Assembly (NCBI GenBank): GCA_030603485.1
Contig: JAUVXS010000023.1
Coordinates: forward strand, 1-15,480
Length of the DNA stretch: 15,480 nucleotides
Direction of reading: 5' to 3'
Origin: Dehalococcoidia bacterium
Lineage (GTDB): Bacteria > Chloroflexota > Dehalococcoidia > GIF9 > AB-539-J10
Under the pieces are notes generated by a model. It was not told the DNA's origin. It saw nothing but the letters and a program-made list of their open reading frames with translations, and did no database searches. Every line of letters begins with the position of its first letter. The first letter of the stretch is position 1. Shown piece after piece: positions 6,790-13,654 of this stretch. The position numbers were made by a program, and so were the translations under genes.

Positions 6790-6935
6790 TTTGCCACTCT
6801 AAGCGAAGCGAAGAATCTACATCCGTTCAGGGTAAACTCCGCGAAGAATCCTTCAAATAACTCAGGACTGTGCCTCGAGATTCTTCGTCGTCATGATTTA
6901 TCGAGACTCCTCAGAATGACATTGCTGAACACTCT
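6790..6935. repeat. Palindromic dispersed repeat (MITE/REP-like), copy B
   Basis: CGAAGAATCT (6809-6818) and AGATTCTTCG (6878-6887) are exact inverted repeats, and a further GCGAAGAATCC occurs at 6841. The right side carries GATTTATCGAGAC and CTCAGAATGACATTGCTGAACACT. Read on the minus strand this gives AGTGTTCAGCAATGTCATTC, matching the AGTGTTCAACAA...TGTCATTGCGAG edge of copy A, and GATTTATCG-GAC is also shared. The two are diverged members of one repeat family. Confidence 0.6.
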
Positions 6936-7148
6936 TCTACTGATGGACTTGCTACTACAAGTGGCTGTATGGCAGTTACGGCAGATGGCAAATCCCTTTA
7001 CAAATCAATTGAGGATACCGTTCCCGTTACCTATACCGTGCAGGGAACTATCATCTCAGCGTCTTTTCAGACAAGCTCAGAGACATGCGTTGTTGTCAAG
7101 CATCCTTTGATAAGGACCTGCAATACACCGTCTTTTTGCTATGCTTGA
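6936..7148 (+). other. Intergenic stretch with a short unexplained open frame
   Basis: No recognised gene. One plus-strand frame stays open through this stretch and stops at TGA 7146. From the ATG at 6969 it reads MAVTADGKSLYKSIEDTVPV then TYTVQGTIISASFQTSS. The composition is protein-like and could be the remnant of a secreted or Ig-like protein. No ribosome site is seen, and the frame overlaps repeat edge and the cotH upstream region, so chance is equally possible. Confidence 0.25.
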
Positions 7149-7189
7149 TGAATTATGACATACTATCCTCAAAATCTTGTGTGGTGTAT

Positions 7190-9235
7190 GTGACGGTGCG
7201 TCTATCATTTGTTCTGGTTTTAATCCTGGTGGCTGCCATAGTAGCGGCCGGGCTGGTTGCCTGTAGTCCTGGGAACGGCGGCGAGCCGCCCGACGAGGAA
7301 ACCATCAAGTACAGTCCGGAGGGCTACGAGGCGCTTTTCACCCTGGGCAACCTGCACGATATCGAAATAGTAATTTCCCAAAACGAATGGGATGGCTTGA
7401 TACAAGACATGCAGGATTATGCCGAGGATGACCCTTCCGGTCTGCCACTGACGGGCAACTACCGCAAGGCCACGTTTATCTACGGTGGGCTGGCAGGTAA
7501 CGCGGTGATTGAGGAAGTAGGCTTCCGCACAAAGGGGCACATCAACCGACCATACCCGCAGGACGAGTACGGTGAGCTCCACAAAGCCCACTTCAAGATC
7601 AAGTTCAACAAGGTGTTTGAGCAACAAGAAGGCACACAGGAATGGGAAAACCGGAACCAGAGACGGTTCGCCAAGCTGCGCGAGCTCGAACTCAGGATGA
7701 ACACCCATAATGCGGTCGTCAGTACATTATGGGATACTTCCCAGATGAGGGAGCTTTATGGGTACGAGATGATGCGGCGTGCCGGAGTGAATTGTCCCAG
7801 GGTCGGCTCGGGGAGGCTGTGGATAACCATCGGGGGGCAAAAGCACTACTTCGGCATCTACACCATTGTTGAGCAGGTGGACAAGTCTTTCCTGACCAAG
7901 AGGTACGGGAGTGCGGCCAACGACGGCAATCTCTACAAGTGCCTGTGGGCCGATTCAGGCCCGGCCAACCTGGGCCCGATTGATGACCCTGACAACCATC
8001 AGCACCCGTTTGCGCAGGACCCGCGCATTATCGGGGTGAAGGACTGGCAGTCACACTACCGCCCGACCTATGACCTCAAGCGAAATACTGACAACCCCGA
8101 CCACACGGTGCTCCTTGACTTCATAAGTAACCTCAACACGCTCAGCGGCACGGCCTTCAAGGACTACCTGGACGCCAATTTCGAGGTGGACCTCTTCCTG
8201 CGAAACCTGGCGATGAACGTGCTCCTCGGCAAATGGGACGACCACTGGTCGATAGGCAACAACTACTATCTCTACTTCAATAACGACGGCAAGATAGAGT
8301 ACTTCCCGGTGGACCTCGATATGATGCTGGGCGAGGGTTTCAGGCTGTTTGACACGTTCCACATCGGCATCTACGACTGGGGAAACCACAACCGGGAGCT
8401 CCTTGAACTCATGGCTCCCGGGATACCCGATGAGATGCTGGACGAGTACGCCAGCTTCGACTATCCCCTGGCCGAGAAGATGTTCCAGATCAGCGAGTAC
8501 CGGCAGACGTACGAGTACTACCTGGCCGAGTTCATGAAGCCGGAACACGAGCTCTTCACATTCGCCGAGTATGAGCGCATATTCAACCTCCTGCAGCCTG
8601 TCTACGCCCCCTGCCTGGACAACGATATGGGTGAGGGCGAGGACATGTTCATCTCGGATACTGCCAGGATGTACTTCTACGGGAGGACGCAGTCTATCAC
8701 CGAGCAGCTCGGTTTGAACGTATCTGACTATGAGCTCCCGTCGATAGAGGAAGTGTTTATGCCAGAACCACCGGCGGAAGAATTAACAGGCAGGGAGCCG
8801 GTTGAGGTGCCATCGTTTGAGGCCACGGAGATCACGAACGAGGAGTACGGATTCACACTCAAGCACCCTGCTGACTGGACCGACACAACCGGGACCCAGC
8901 TCTACGAGGCGATAGCGCCGAGCCAGACCTTCGGCCTGTACGTGTCTGCCTGGCCCTTCGGCTGGGAGGAGAGGTTCTACGTGGTGCTTTCTCTCATGCT
9001 GCCAGAGGGACCGGTCGAACTCCTTGCCCTGGGTGATACCGTCCTGGCAGGTGACACGGCAGCATCCATAGCGGAGTATTATGCCACTATCGCCGGCTGG
9101 CAGATGCACTGTTACTCGATCGGGGTGAGAAGGGGCGAACAGTGGATTACGGTCCATCTCTGGAATATCGACGATTACGGTCCATTCCCGAGCGAGCTAT
9201 TTGAGGAGATAGCGCACACGCTGCAGTTCGACTAG
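7190..9235 (+). CDS. Lipoprotein with CotH kinase-like domain and C-terminal PsbP-like domain
   Basis: A secreted lipoprotein of about 681 residues. GTG 7190 gives a basic start, a hydrophobic core (FVLVLILVAAIVAAG) and lipobox LVAC with Cys25. ATG starts at 7085 and 7148 are also open but would add a long atypical leader, and none has a clear ribosome site. The CotH-like domain (about 55-520) opens NLHDIEIVISQNEWDGLI, continues with VGFRTKGH, LELRMN, YFGIYTIVEQVDKSFL and NLYKC, and carries the acidic FPVDLDMMLGEG, resembling the family's metal/ATP-site DLD region. The last 134 residues (about 548-681, opening YGFTLKHPADW) look like a PsbP/Mog1-type fold. CotH relatives are atypical secreted kinases or coat proteins. 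The coding sequence looks richer in G+C than the tRNA-Ser region. It converges with VTC and DUF4956 genes, its usual partners. Confidence 0.85.
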   Translation: MTVRLSFVLVLILVAAIVAAGLVACSPGNGGEPPDEETIKYSPEGYEALFTLGNLHDIEIVISQNEWDGLIQDMQDYAEDDPSGLPLTGNYRKATFIYGGLAGNAVIEEVGFRTKGHINRPYPQDEYGELHKAHFKIKFNKVFEQQEGTQEWENRNQRRFAKLRELELRMNTHNAVVSTLWDTSQMRELYGYEMMRRAGVNCPRVGSGRLWITIGGQKHYFGIYTIVEQVDKSFLTKRYGSAANDGNLYKCLWADSGPANLGPIDDPDNHQHPFAQDPRIIGVKDWQSHYRPTYDLKRNTDNPDHTVLLDFISNLNTLSGTAFKDYLDANFEVDLFLRNLAMNVLLGKWDDHWSIGNNYYLYFNNDGKIEYFPVDLDMMLGEGFRLFDTFHIGIYDWGNHNRELLELMAPGIPDEMLDEYASFDYPLAEKMFQISEYRQTYEYYLAEFMKPEHELFTFAEYERIFNLLQPVYAPCLDNDMGEGEDMFISDTARMYFYGRTQSITEQLGLNVSDYELPSIEEVFMPEPPAEELTGREPVEVPSFEATEITNEEYGFTLKHPADWTDTTGTQLYEAIAPSQTFGLYVSAWPFGWEERFYVVLSLMLPEGPVELLALGDTVLAGDTAASIAEYYATIAGWQMHCYSIGVRRGEQWITVHLWNIDDYGPFPSELFEEIAHTLQFD

Positions 9236-9390
9236 CGGTCAGGTGCGGGCTTTCGGCCAGGCTTTCATATCTGCCATGTTTCATGCGTAACCCTGGCTTG
9301 CCAGTATACCCCCTTTCCTCCGTCGTAGAAGACGTAGAAAGACTCACGTGGTCTGTCCCGCGGCTCCCTCGCGAACATCTGTCATCAAAT

Positions 9391-10059
9391 CTAACCGATA
9401 AAGAGCTCAACCTTGGACGGCTCGGTGAGCCGATCCAGGGCAATGGTAAACGCAGCCCAATCGAAGTCTCTCTGGCTCCGATATTGATAGTGCAGGGTAA
9501 CCCGGTCCTCCATGGAAGACACAGTCTGCAGCCTGACCCCACGCAAGTTCTCCTTGAGAAACTCGTCCAGGCTTCCTTGTAGTTTGGGGAAGGCCAAGCG
9601 CTCCACTGCCAGCATCAGGTGACCTTTTCCGAACCTCGAGAGCCGGTTCTGGGCCAACCACTGGACCCCCAGAGCGACGAATACGACTATGAACAGAACA
9701 CCTGTCAACAGAAAGTTGCTGGTGGCCGCGCAAATAGAAGATGCAACCAGCAGAAGCAGAAACCCGATTTCTGCGGGGTCTTTCACCGGCGTCCGGAACC
9801 GGACGAAAGCCAATGCTCCCAGCAGACCCAGTCCCAGCGGTATTGAGACCTGGATGGCAACGAAAAGTACTGTGATAGCAGGCCCACCAATAATGAATAT
9901 TCTGTGTACCCCAGCACCGACATTTCGTGAGCCATAGAATATTTGGTACATGAGATAAACGATGATGGAGTATACCAGCGAGAACCCTATGGCAATCAAG
10001 GCCTCATTCAAGGTTATCGGGGTCTGCAGGTTTTCAAAGAATCTTGTGATCGAATCCAT
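9391..10059 (-). CDS. DUF4956-family membrane protein
   Basis: A 222-residue protein with about four hydrophobic segments in the N-terminal 145 residues: IAIGFSLVYSIIVYLMY, the region around GGPAITVLFVAIQVSIPLGL, GFLLLLVASSICAATSNFL and TGVLFIVVFVALGVQWL. A soluble C-terminal domain follows. The segment GALAFVRFRTPVKDPAEIGF is the characteristic conserved motif of DUF4956. ATG 10059 has AAGGAAG upstream. It is the second gene after the VTC-domain gene, 20 bases away, and is convergent with the CotH lipoprotein. The molecular function is unknown; the recurrent partnership with VTC and CotH suggests a common membrane-associated task. Confidence 0.85.
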   Translation of the reverse strand: MDSITRFFENLQTPITLNEALIAIGFSLVYSIIVYLMYQIFYGSRNVGAGVHRIFIIGGPAITVLFVAIQVSIPLGLGLLGALAFVRFRTPVKDPAEIGFLLLLVASSICAATSNFLLTGVLFIVVFVALGVQWLAQNRLSRFGKGHLMLAVERLAFPKLQGSLDEFLKENLRGVRLQTVSSMEDRVTLHYQYRSQRDFDWAAFTIALDRLTEPSKVELFIG

Positions 10060-10079
10060 AGTTTTTCTTCCTTTCTATT

Positions 10080-10859
10080 CTACACTTGTACGACTTTTCC
10101 TGAAGGCCACAGACGGGCCATAGCGCTGGGGTGTGACATGTGGGTTTCTACGCACTGGCCATATTTGGAATACCGGCTCCACTCTGCGTCCAGTAGCTTG
10201 ATACGCCTCAGCATAGGTGGTAACTCCATACTGGGCCCCTTTATCTCGAGGACCCCACCACGCAACTTCAGGTCACGCTCTCCGTAGCCCAGTTCACGGG
10301 CTACCAGGGTTGACCTGATATCATAGTCCATTGATACCCGAGTGCCAGTCATCACTTCTGTGAACCGGTGGCGCCAGTATGATATCAGGACCACCGGTCG
10401 GAGTGGTCGGTCAGAGAAGTAACCAAAGGCGGCCAGTATACGGGCCAGCATCATGTTATCAATAATGCCTCTGCTCAGGTTCTCCCTGTCCAGGTATCGT
10501 GGGGGGACAAGAAGCCGCGTCCGGTGCTTGGTGCTGGCCAGGCCTTCCCTCATTTTTAGCTCTACGAAAATGGGGACATCTCCCTCGTAATCCTCAATCT
10601 TGTCGTACCAGCGTATACGCACCTTGTGCTTCTGCAAGTCACCGTCTACCGATTTCATGTACTGGGCCAGGTCAATCGTGTCGTAATACAGACTATTGAC
10701 CAGGCCTTCCGGGAACTGCCTGTCCGGTCGGCACACTTCATTCATAAGTGTACGGGCAAAGCCAATGTTTCTAGGCAGTATGAAGAACTTTCGCTCAATC
10801 CTTTGGACAGGCCCGGTATCAGCAGACGCTGAGATATGCATATGCTTATCGTTGCTCAT
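10080..10859 (-). CDS. VTC-domain (polyphosphate polymerase-like) protein
   Basis: A soluble 259-residue protein that fits the VTC catalytic tunnel fold (triphosphate tunnel enzymes). Visible signature residues: E22-R23-K24 in RIERKFFILP, YYDT at 58-61, K79/R81/R83 in KHKVRIRWY, E100/K102 in FVELKMREG, Y161/R163/R165 in SYWRHRF, E205/K207 in VLEIKGP and SKYGQC at about 231-236. Yeast Vtc4 uses this fold to make polyphosphate from ATP, and bacterial homologues are assumed to do similar phosphate chemistry. It is first in a two-gene operon with DUF4956. A weak AGAGAAG precedes the ATG. Confidence 0.88.
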   Translation of the reverse strand: MSNDKHMHISASADTGPVQRIERKFFILPRNIGFARTLMNEVCRPDRQFPEGLVNSLYYDTIDLAQYMKSVDGDLQKHKVRIRWYDKIEDYEGDVPIFVELKMREGLASTKHRTRLLVPPRYLDRENLSRGIIDNMMLARILAAFGYFSDRPLRPVVLISYWRHRFTEVMTGTRVSMDYDIRSTLVARELGYGERDLKLRGGVLEIKGPSMELPPMLRRIKLLDAEWSRYSKYGQCVETHMSHPSAMARLWPSGKVVQV

Positions 10860-10964
10860 AGATTTAGCTTCTCTATTTGACCCGGCAGGGTGAAATCACC
10901 CCCAGAATCCTTCAAGGGCTTCTTGTTTCCCGATTATTACGCTACTGCAATCTGAACTCGTTGC

Positions 10965-10991
10965 ATTGTACCACAAAGGTGATGTTATCAA
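10965..10991 (-). promoter_or_regulatory. Possible promoter of the VTC-DUF4956 operon
   Basis: The minus strand has an extended -10, TGGTACAAT (10973 to 10965), with TTGATA 15 bases further upstream (10991 to 10986). It is about 105 bases before the VTC start. The spacer is short, so this is tentative. The rest of 10860-11108 holds no recognised gene. Confidence 0.35.
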
Positions 10992-11108
10992 AAAGTGTGG
11001 CACAGCAACTATCGGGGTATTGAAGGGTTCCGCCATGCTCTTTACCCTATATTTAAGGGAAAGGAGGACCAATATTGGTAAGTTTGGAAAGTTTTACAGC
11101 AGGCGAAG

Positions 11109-11249
11109 ATGCAAGCAATAGTGTCAGACCTTAAGGCTGAGTATGAAGCCCTGGATAATTTTCTGTGCAGCCTTGAGGATTGGCAGTGGGACCTGTAGAC
11201 CCCGGCAGAAGGGTGGTTAATCAGGGACTTAATTTCGCACCGGGAGTAA
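11109..11249 (+). pseudogene. Relic of a maleylpyruvate isomerase/DinB-like N-terminal domain
   Basis: A decayed gene start: ATG 11109 reads MQAIVSDLKAEYEALDNFLC then SLEDWQWDL, hits an in-frame TAG (11196) and continues TPAEGWLIRDLISHRE to TAA (11247). This matches the start of mycothiol-type maleylpyruvate isomerase/DinB-superfamily proteins (a helix with LRAE..ALD, then W...TPA.GW..RD.I.H), where the final His is a metal ligand. The rest of the expected roughly 200-residue protein is missing. The parallel continuation of similarity on both sides of the TAG is what marks it as a pseudogene. Confidence 0.65.
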
Positions 11250-11288
11250 CCTTTTCATCCCGAAATCCGCCGGCTGATTGGCCCGCCA

Positions 11289-11714
11289 CTAACCGTCCGC
11301 TTTCTCAAGTTCTTCTTCAGCGAAGCGACTGACTTCCGGCAAGCCTTTCGAGCCGAACCTTACCATATACCAGAATCGAAAAGCATCGCTAACAGGTTCT
11401 TTGTCTACGACCCCGGTACGGTCTCCATACGGTGAAGCAGAACTCAAACTGACTTTCACCTTGTTACCTTTCTCGAACTTCGGCACTTTGCGACGATATC
11501 CCCGGGGAATGTCATACTCCCTGCGTTTAATCGGGTCAGATAAGGTAGCATAAGCCTCGTTTATCTTTTTCATTTTCTCATTGGCATCCTGATTTGTGTG
11601 GTGCCTGTCCGGATGATATTCAAGAGCTAGCTTGCGATACGCTTCTTTTATTTTATTCACGCTGGCATCTGGCGTAATGTTCAATATCTCGTAGTAGTCT
11701 TGCTCATTTTGCAT
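11289..11714 (-). CDS. J-domain (DnaJ-like) protein with a C-terminal KOW/SH3-like tail
   Basis: A 141-residue co-chaperone-like protein. Residues about 5-68 are a clear J domain: DYYEILNITPDASVNKIKEA, YRKLALEYHPDR with the HPD that stimulates DnaK ATPase, then INEAYATLSDPIKRREYD. After a basic linker (RGYRRKVPKFEKG) comes a short beta-rich tail, NKVKVSLS...GDRTGVVDKEPV...WYMVRFGS, resembling small SH3/KOW-type folds. There is no Gly/Phe region, zinc finger or DnaJ C-terminal domain, so this is a type III J protein and not DnaJ itself. ATG 11714 has AGGGGA upstream. It sits downstream of a transglutaminase-like relic on the same strand and probably uses that promoter. Confidence 0.88.
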   Translation of the reverse strand: MQNEQDYYEILNITPDASVNKIKEAYRKLALEYHPDRHHTNQDANEKMKKINEAYATLSDPIKRREYDIPRGYRRKVPKFEKGNKVKVSLSSASPYGDRTGVVDKEPVSDAFRFWYMVRFGSKGLPEVSRFAEEELEKADG

Positions 11715-11907
11715 TCTTCATATCCCCTGTTTGCTGCTCTTTCTCTCGCACCAAATAGAAAGAGGTTCTAGCTTTGTCAGCAACTTTATCTTATCTTTTG
11801 GTGATGTCTTTAGCCTTTTCTTTTATCACTTCGTTGTCACAGTCAATTGTTGCTATGGGTTTGAGATAGCCTTCTATGCTAATTACTACCTTCTTCAGTC
11901 TATCCAT
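11704..11907 (-). pseudogene. N-terminal relic of a transglutaminase-like protein
   Basis: The minus strand from ATG 11907 reads VISIEGYLKPIATIDCDNEV, IKEKAKDITKR, then an in-frame TAA (11793) and DKVADKARTSFYLVREKEQQ in the same frame up to TGA (11704). This is the start pattern of transglutaminase-like proteins (YLKPT..ID.D...I..KA..LT, then KA..LFYFVRD). The catalytic Cys-His-Asp core that should follow is gone and the dnaJ-like gene begins instead. The frame is preserved across the stop, so decay seems recent. Confidence 0.65.
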
Positions 11908-11924
11908 TTCATATACGGGTTAAA

Positions 11925-11933
11925 ATTATACCA
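11925..11933 (-). promoter_or_regulatory. Extended -10 promoter upstream of the relic and the J-domain gene
   Basis: The minus strand reads TGGTATAAT (11933 to 11925), a perfect TATAAT with the TGN extension, 18 bases before the relic ATG. No convincing -35 is present. It could still drive the J-domain gene about 210 bases downstream. Confidence 0.5.
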
Positions 11934-12108
11934 TAATAAAAACAGTGGGAAAGATTTGAGGTTTAGCTCGCTATATCACTACCGCTTTATTCTGATACTC
12001 TAAAATATTATAGTGGTATTGTCAATAGGTATAAATACAAGCATAACCAGACATAGCTAAAGATTTGCGAAGAGGTGAGAAGCGTAGCACGAAGCTGAGG
12101 AGATTTAC

Positions 12109-12309
12109 CATGATATGGTCAGTTGGCCTTGGGGCCCGCCTTCCCTCATGCTCAAACAGGGAGTGCGCACCAAGGTAGTCTAGGTTCGTTCAGGCTACGC
12201 TTCAATACAAATAACCATCGACACAGATTCCCATGTAGCACCCGGCCTTCGGGAAACAGCTGTCAGGAAATTTGATGAATATCTTTACAAGTCCCGTATA
12301 GAAGCCTAA
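12109..12309 (+). pseudogene. Tyrosine recombinase (integrase) C-terminal relic 1
   Basis: A plus-strand frame shows the tail of a phage-type integrase: HDM (cf. HDLRHT), a disturbed stretch, then SLMLKQGVRTKVV, in-frame TAG (12181), VRSGYASIQITIDTDSHVAP, GLRETAVRKFDEYLYKSRIE, TAA at 12307. Intact relatives read ASLMLKQGVHPKVVSERLGH then ASIQITLDTYSHVAPGLQE. The HxLRH block is broken, LGH has become SGY and the nucleophilic Tyr position is Asp (DTDSH). It is not functional. The N-terminal and core-binding parts are absent; 11934-12108 shows nothing else recognisable. Confidence 0.8.
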
Positions 12310-12335
12310 ACTTTCTACTTAATAGCTTAACTTAG

Positions 12336-12341
12336 TATAAT
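12336..12341 (+). promoter_or_regulatory. Likely -10 box for the 164-residue membrane protein
   Basis: A perfect TATAAT lies 13 bases before the ATG at 12355; the expected start near 12348 would leave an almost leaderless transcript. The region at -35 (TTCTAC) matches poorly. Confidence 0.4.
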
Positions 12342-12354
12342 AGGTCATGCGTAC

Positions 12355-12849
12355 ATGTCTACCATAAACATTGGTGATTGGTTTACTCTTGTAGCAGTTA
12401 TAGTCGCTTTATTTTTCGGTGTGTGGTCAATAATACAATCTAACCTGATTCAAAAGAAGCAACAACGACATGCTCTATTAAGAGAATTAATCGAATGGTG
12501 TACTAAAATAATTGAGGCTGTTAGATTGGAGGAAATTCCAATAGTCGGTAATCAGGATTTAGAAATTGCGAGGAGAAGAGTATTTGGCAATAAAATCTTC
12601 AAACTATTGGCTTTAGGCGGTGTATCAGAGTATATGCATCTTATAGCCGCAATTTCCCCGTCAATACAACAAAAGGTGAAGGAACTACAAAACAAATTAA
12701 ATGAGATTGTTGATTTAGTGTTCGGTGATATAGGTAACAAGGAATTAGATTACGAAGAAATATCTGATACTACGTTTCGGGAATTACAGAAGATGGCTTC
12801 TGACATTATTGTTGCTGCAACACAAATAGATACGAAAAACGTATTATGA
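12355..12849 (+). CDS. Uncharacterised small membrane-anchored protein
   Basis: I do not recognise a family. The 164-residue protein has one N-terminal transmembrane segment (FTLVAVIVALFFGVWSII, about 10-27), followed by a basic stretch (QKKQQRHALLRE) and a mostly helical cytoplasmic domain. That predicts N-out/C-in anchoring. The coding sequence is visibly A+T-richer than the CotH/VTC genes. It lies between an integrase relic and a damaged tRNA-Ser, so it is probably cargo of an integrated element. No clear ribosome site; the ATG was chosen because it follows TATAAT and places the membrane segment at the N-terminus. Confidence 0.7.
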   Translation: MSTINIGDWFTLVAVIVALFFGVWSIIQSNLIQKKQQRHALLRELIEWCTKIIEAVRLEEIPIVGNQDLEIARRRVFGNKIFKLLALGGVSEYMHLIAAISPSIQQKVKELQNKLNEIVDLVFGDIGNKELDYEEISDTTFRELQKMASDIIVAATQIDTKNVL

Positions 12850-12882
12850 CCACCTTTTCTAACAGGTTAGTATTTTAATGTG

Positions 12883-12912
12883 GTTAGCAAAATGCTAGCA
12901 ATTTTGCCTAAC
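12883..12912 (+). terminator. Stem-loop downstream of the 164-residue gene
   Basis: GTTAGCAAAAT (12883-12893) pairs with ATTTTG-C-CTAAC (12901-12912) with a single bulge, giving an 11-bp stem with a 7-nt loop. It lies 34 bases after the stop. There is no U tract, so termination is only likely; it may instead be an end of the mobile element. Confidence 0.4.
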
Positions 12913-12943
12913 AACACTGTTTCAAGGTAGAATTTTAAAGCTA

Positions 12944-13031
12944 GGAGAGGTGACCGAGTGGTTAATGGTGCCGCTCTCGAAAAGCGGTAGGCAGAAATGC
13001 CTCGTGGGTTCGAATCCCTCACGGCCTGCCA
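12944..13031 (+). tRNA. Chimeric, probably non-functional tRNA-Ser (anticodon CGA)
   Basis: Bases 12944 to about 13018 almost copy the intact tRNA-Ser(CGA) at 14152; only a few D-loop bases differ (GGTTAATGG against GGTTGAAGG). Anticodon stem-loop CCGCT-CTCGAAA-AGCGG, long variable arm and TTCGAATCCC are the same. After CCC the sequence becomes TCACGGCCT-G-CCA in place of ACCCTCTCC-G-CCA. The 5' strand GGAGAGG cannot pair with ACGGCCT, and one T-stem pair is lost. The 3' terminal GCCA is kept. This is best explained as a recombination junction or attachment-site hybrid, not random decay. Confidence 0.8.
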
Positions 13032-13117
13032 AAGCTACCAGACGAGATCCACTCTCAAATTCTTGAACGAACCAGATGCTAACACACTAGGACTGTGAGT
13101 TCTTTTGTCTCAAGCAC

Positions 13118-13146
13118 TTGACAAATGTTGCCAACTGTTTTATAAT
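13118..13146 (+). promoter_or_regulatory. Consensus sigma-70 promoter of the two-gene cassette
   Basis: TTGACA (13118-13123), exactly 17 bases, TATAAT (13141-13146). Expected start near 13153, 31 bases before the first ATG. No operator-like palindrome overlaps it, so expression could be constitutive. Confidence 0.85.
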
Positions 13147-13183
13147 AAGGTCAATGATATATAAAATAGGAGGAATGTAAAGA

Positions 13184-13636
13184 ATGCTTAAAGTCGGAAT
13201 CACACTTGAAGGCAGTTTAGAGGAGTTATCATCTGTCCTGCAATACATCTCCGACCATCAAAAAGGAGACCTACCGCGTGATATAGAATCTATTGATCAC
13301 ACCGAGTCACATGAAAAAACCATGACTTGGACGGAGGAAAAGGTTGATTCGATATTTTGGGGCGTATCATATGAATGTAGAAGGCTTCTCAAAGAAGCCG
13401 CCAAGGATGCAGAAGGTATCGCCACTTCAGTACTGAGTAGAAAACTTGGTGTGAATGAGCATGGGATCGGTGGGGTTTTATCGTCCCTTGGCCACCAGCT
13501 TAAGAAGCCTGAATTCGCGGGCTTACAATATCCTCTAGATTGGACGAAAGATGGAAAGTATAAAATGATCCCCGTTTGGATACGCGTGATTACGAAGACA
13601 GTCGAAGAACTGGAGAATTTCGTTGAAGATAATTAA
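13184..13636 (+). CDS. Uncharacterised protein, first gene of the tRNA-Ser island cassette
   Basis: A 150-residue soluble protein without signal peptide or membrane segment; no family recognised with confidence. The N-terminal part MLKVGITLEGSLEELSSVLQ suggests a strand-helix unit. Residues about 65-110 (RRLLKEAAKDAEGIATSVLS then RKLGVNEHGIGGVLSSLGHQ) look like a winged-helix DNA-binding module, but this is a pattern impression only. AGGAGG precedes the ATG by 10 bases and a consensus promoter lies upstream. The stop is 18 bases before the next gene, which carries its own strong ribosome site. It could be the regulatory partner of that gene. Confidence 0.75.
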   Translation: MLKVGITLEGSLEELSSVLQYISDHQKGDLPRDIESIDHTESHEKTMTWTEEKVDSIFWGVSYECRRLLKEAAKDAEGIATSVLSRKLGVNEHGIGGVLSSLGHQLKKPEFAGLQYPLDWTKDGKYKMIPVWIRVITKTVEELENFVEDN

Positions 13637-13654
13637 TAATTGAGGAGGTCTAAC

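Noticed and set aside
8051..8548. Long minus-strand frame inside cotH, rich in Val and Glu
   Set aside because: It is the antisense shadow of a G+C-rich coding region whose plus strand has clear CotH motifs.
9147..9542. Minus-strand 131-codon frame between cotH and the DUF4956 gene
   Set aside because: It overlaps both real genes in the wrong frame and shows no family features. The 155-base gap between them holds no evident gene or strong terminator.
11731..12003. Plus-strand 90-codon frame rich in Phe and Tyr
   Set aside because: It is antisense to the transglutaminase-like relic and its promoter, with A+T-driven composition and no ribosome site.
13640..13654. TTG start five codons upstream for the 96-residue protein
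   Set aside because: The TTG lies within the GAGGAGG ribosome site region that serves the ATG at 13655.
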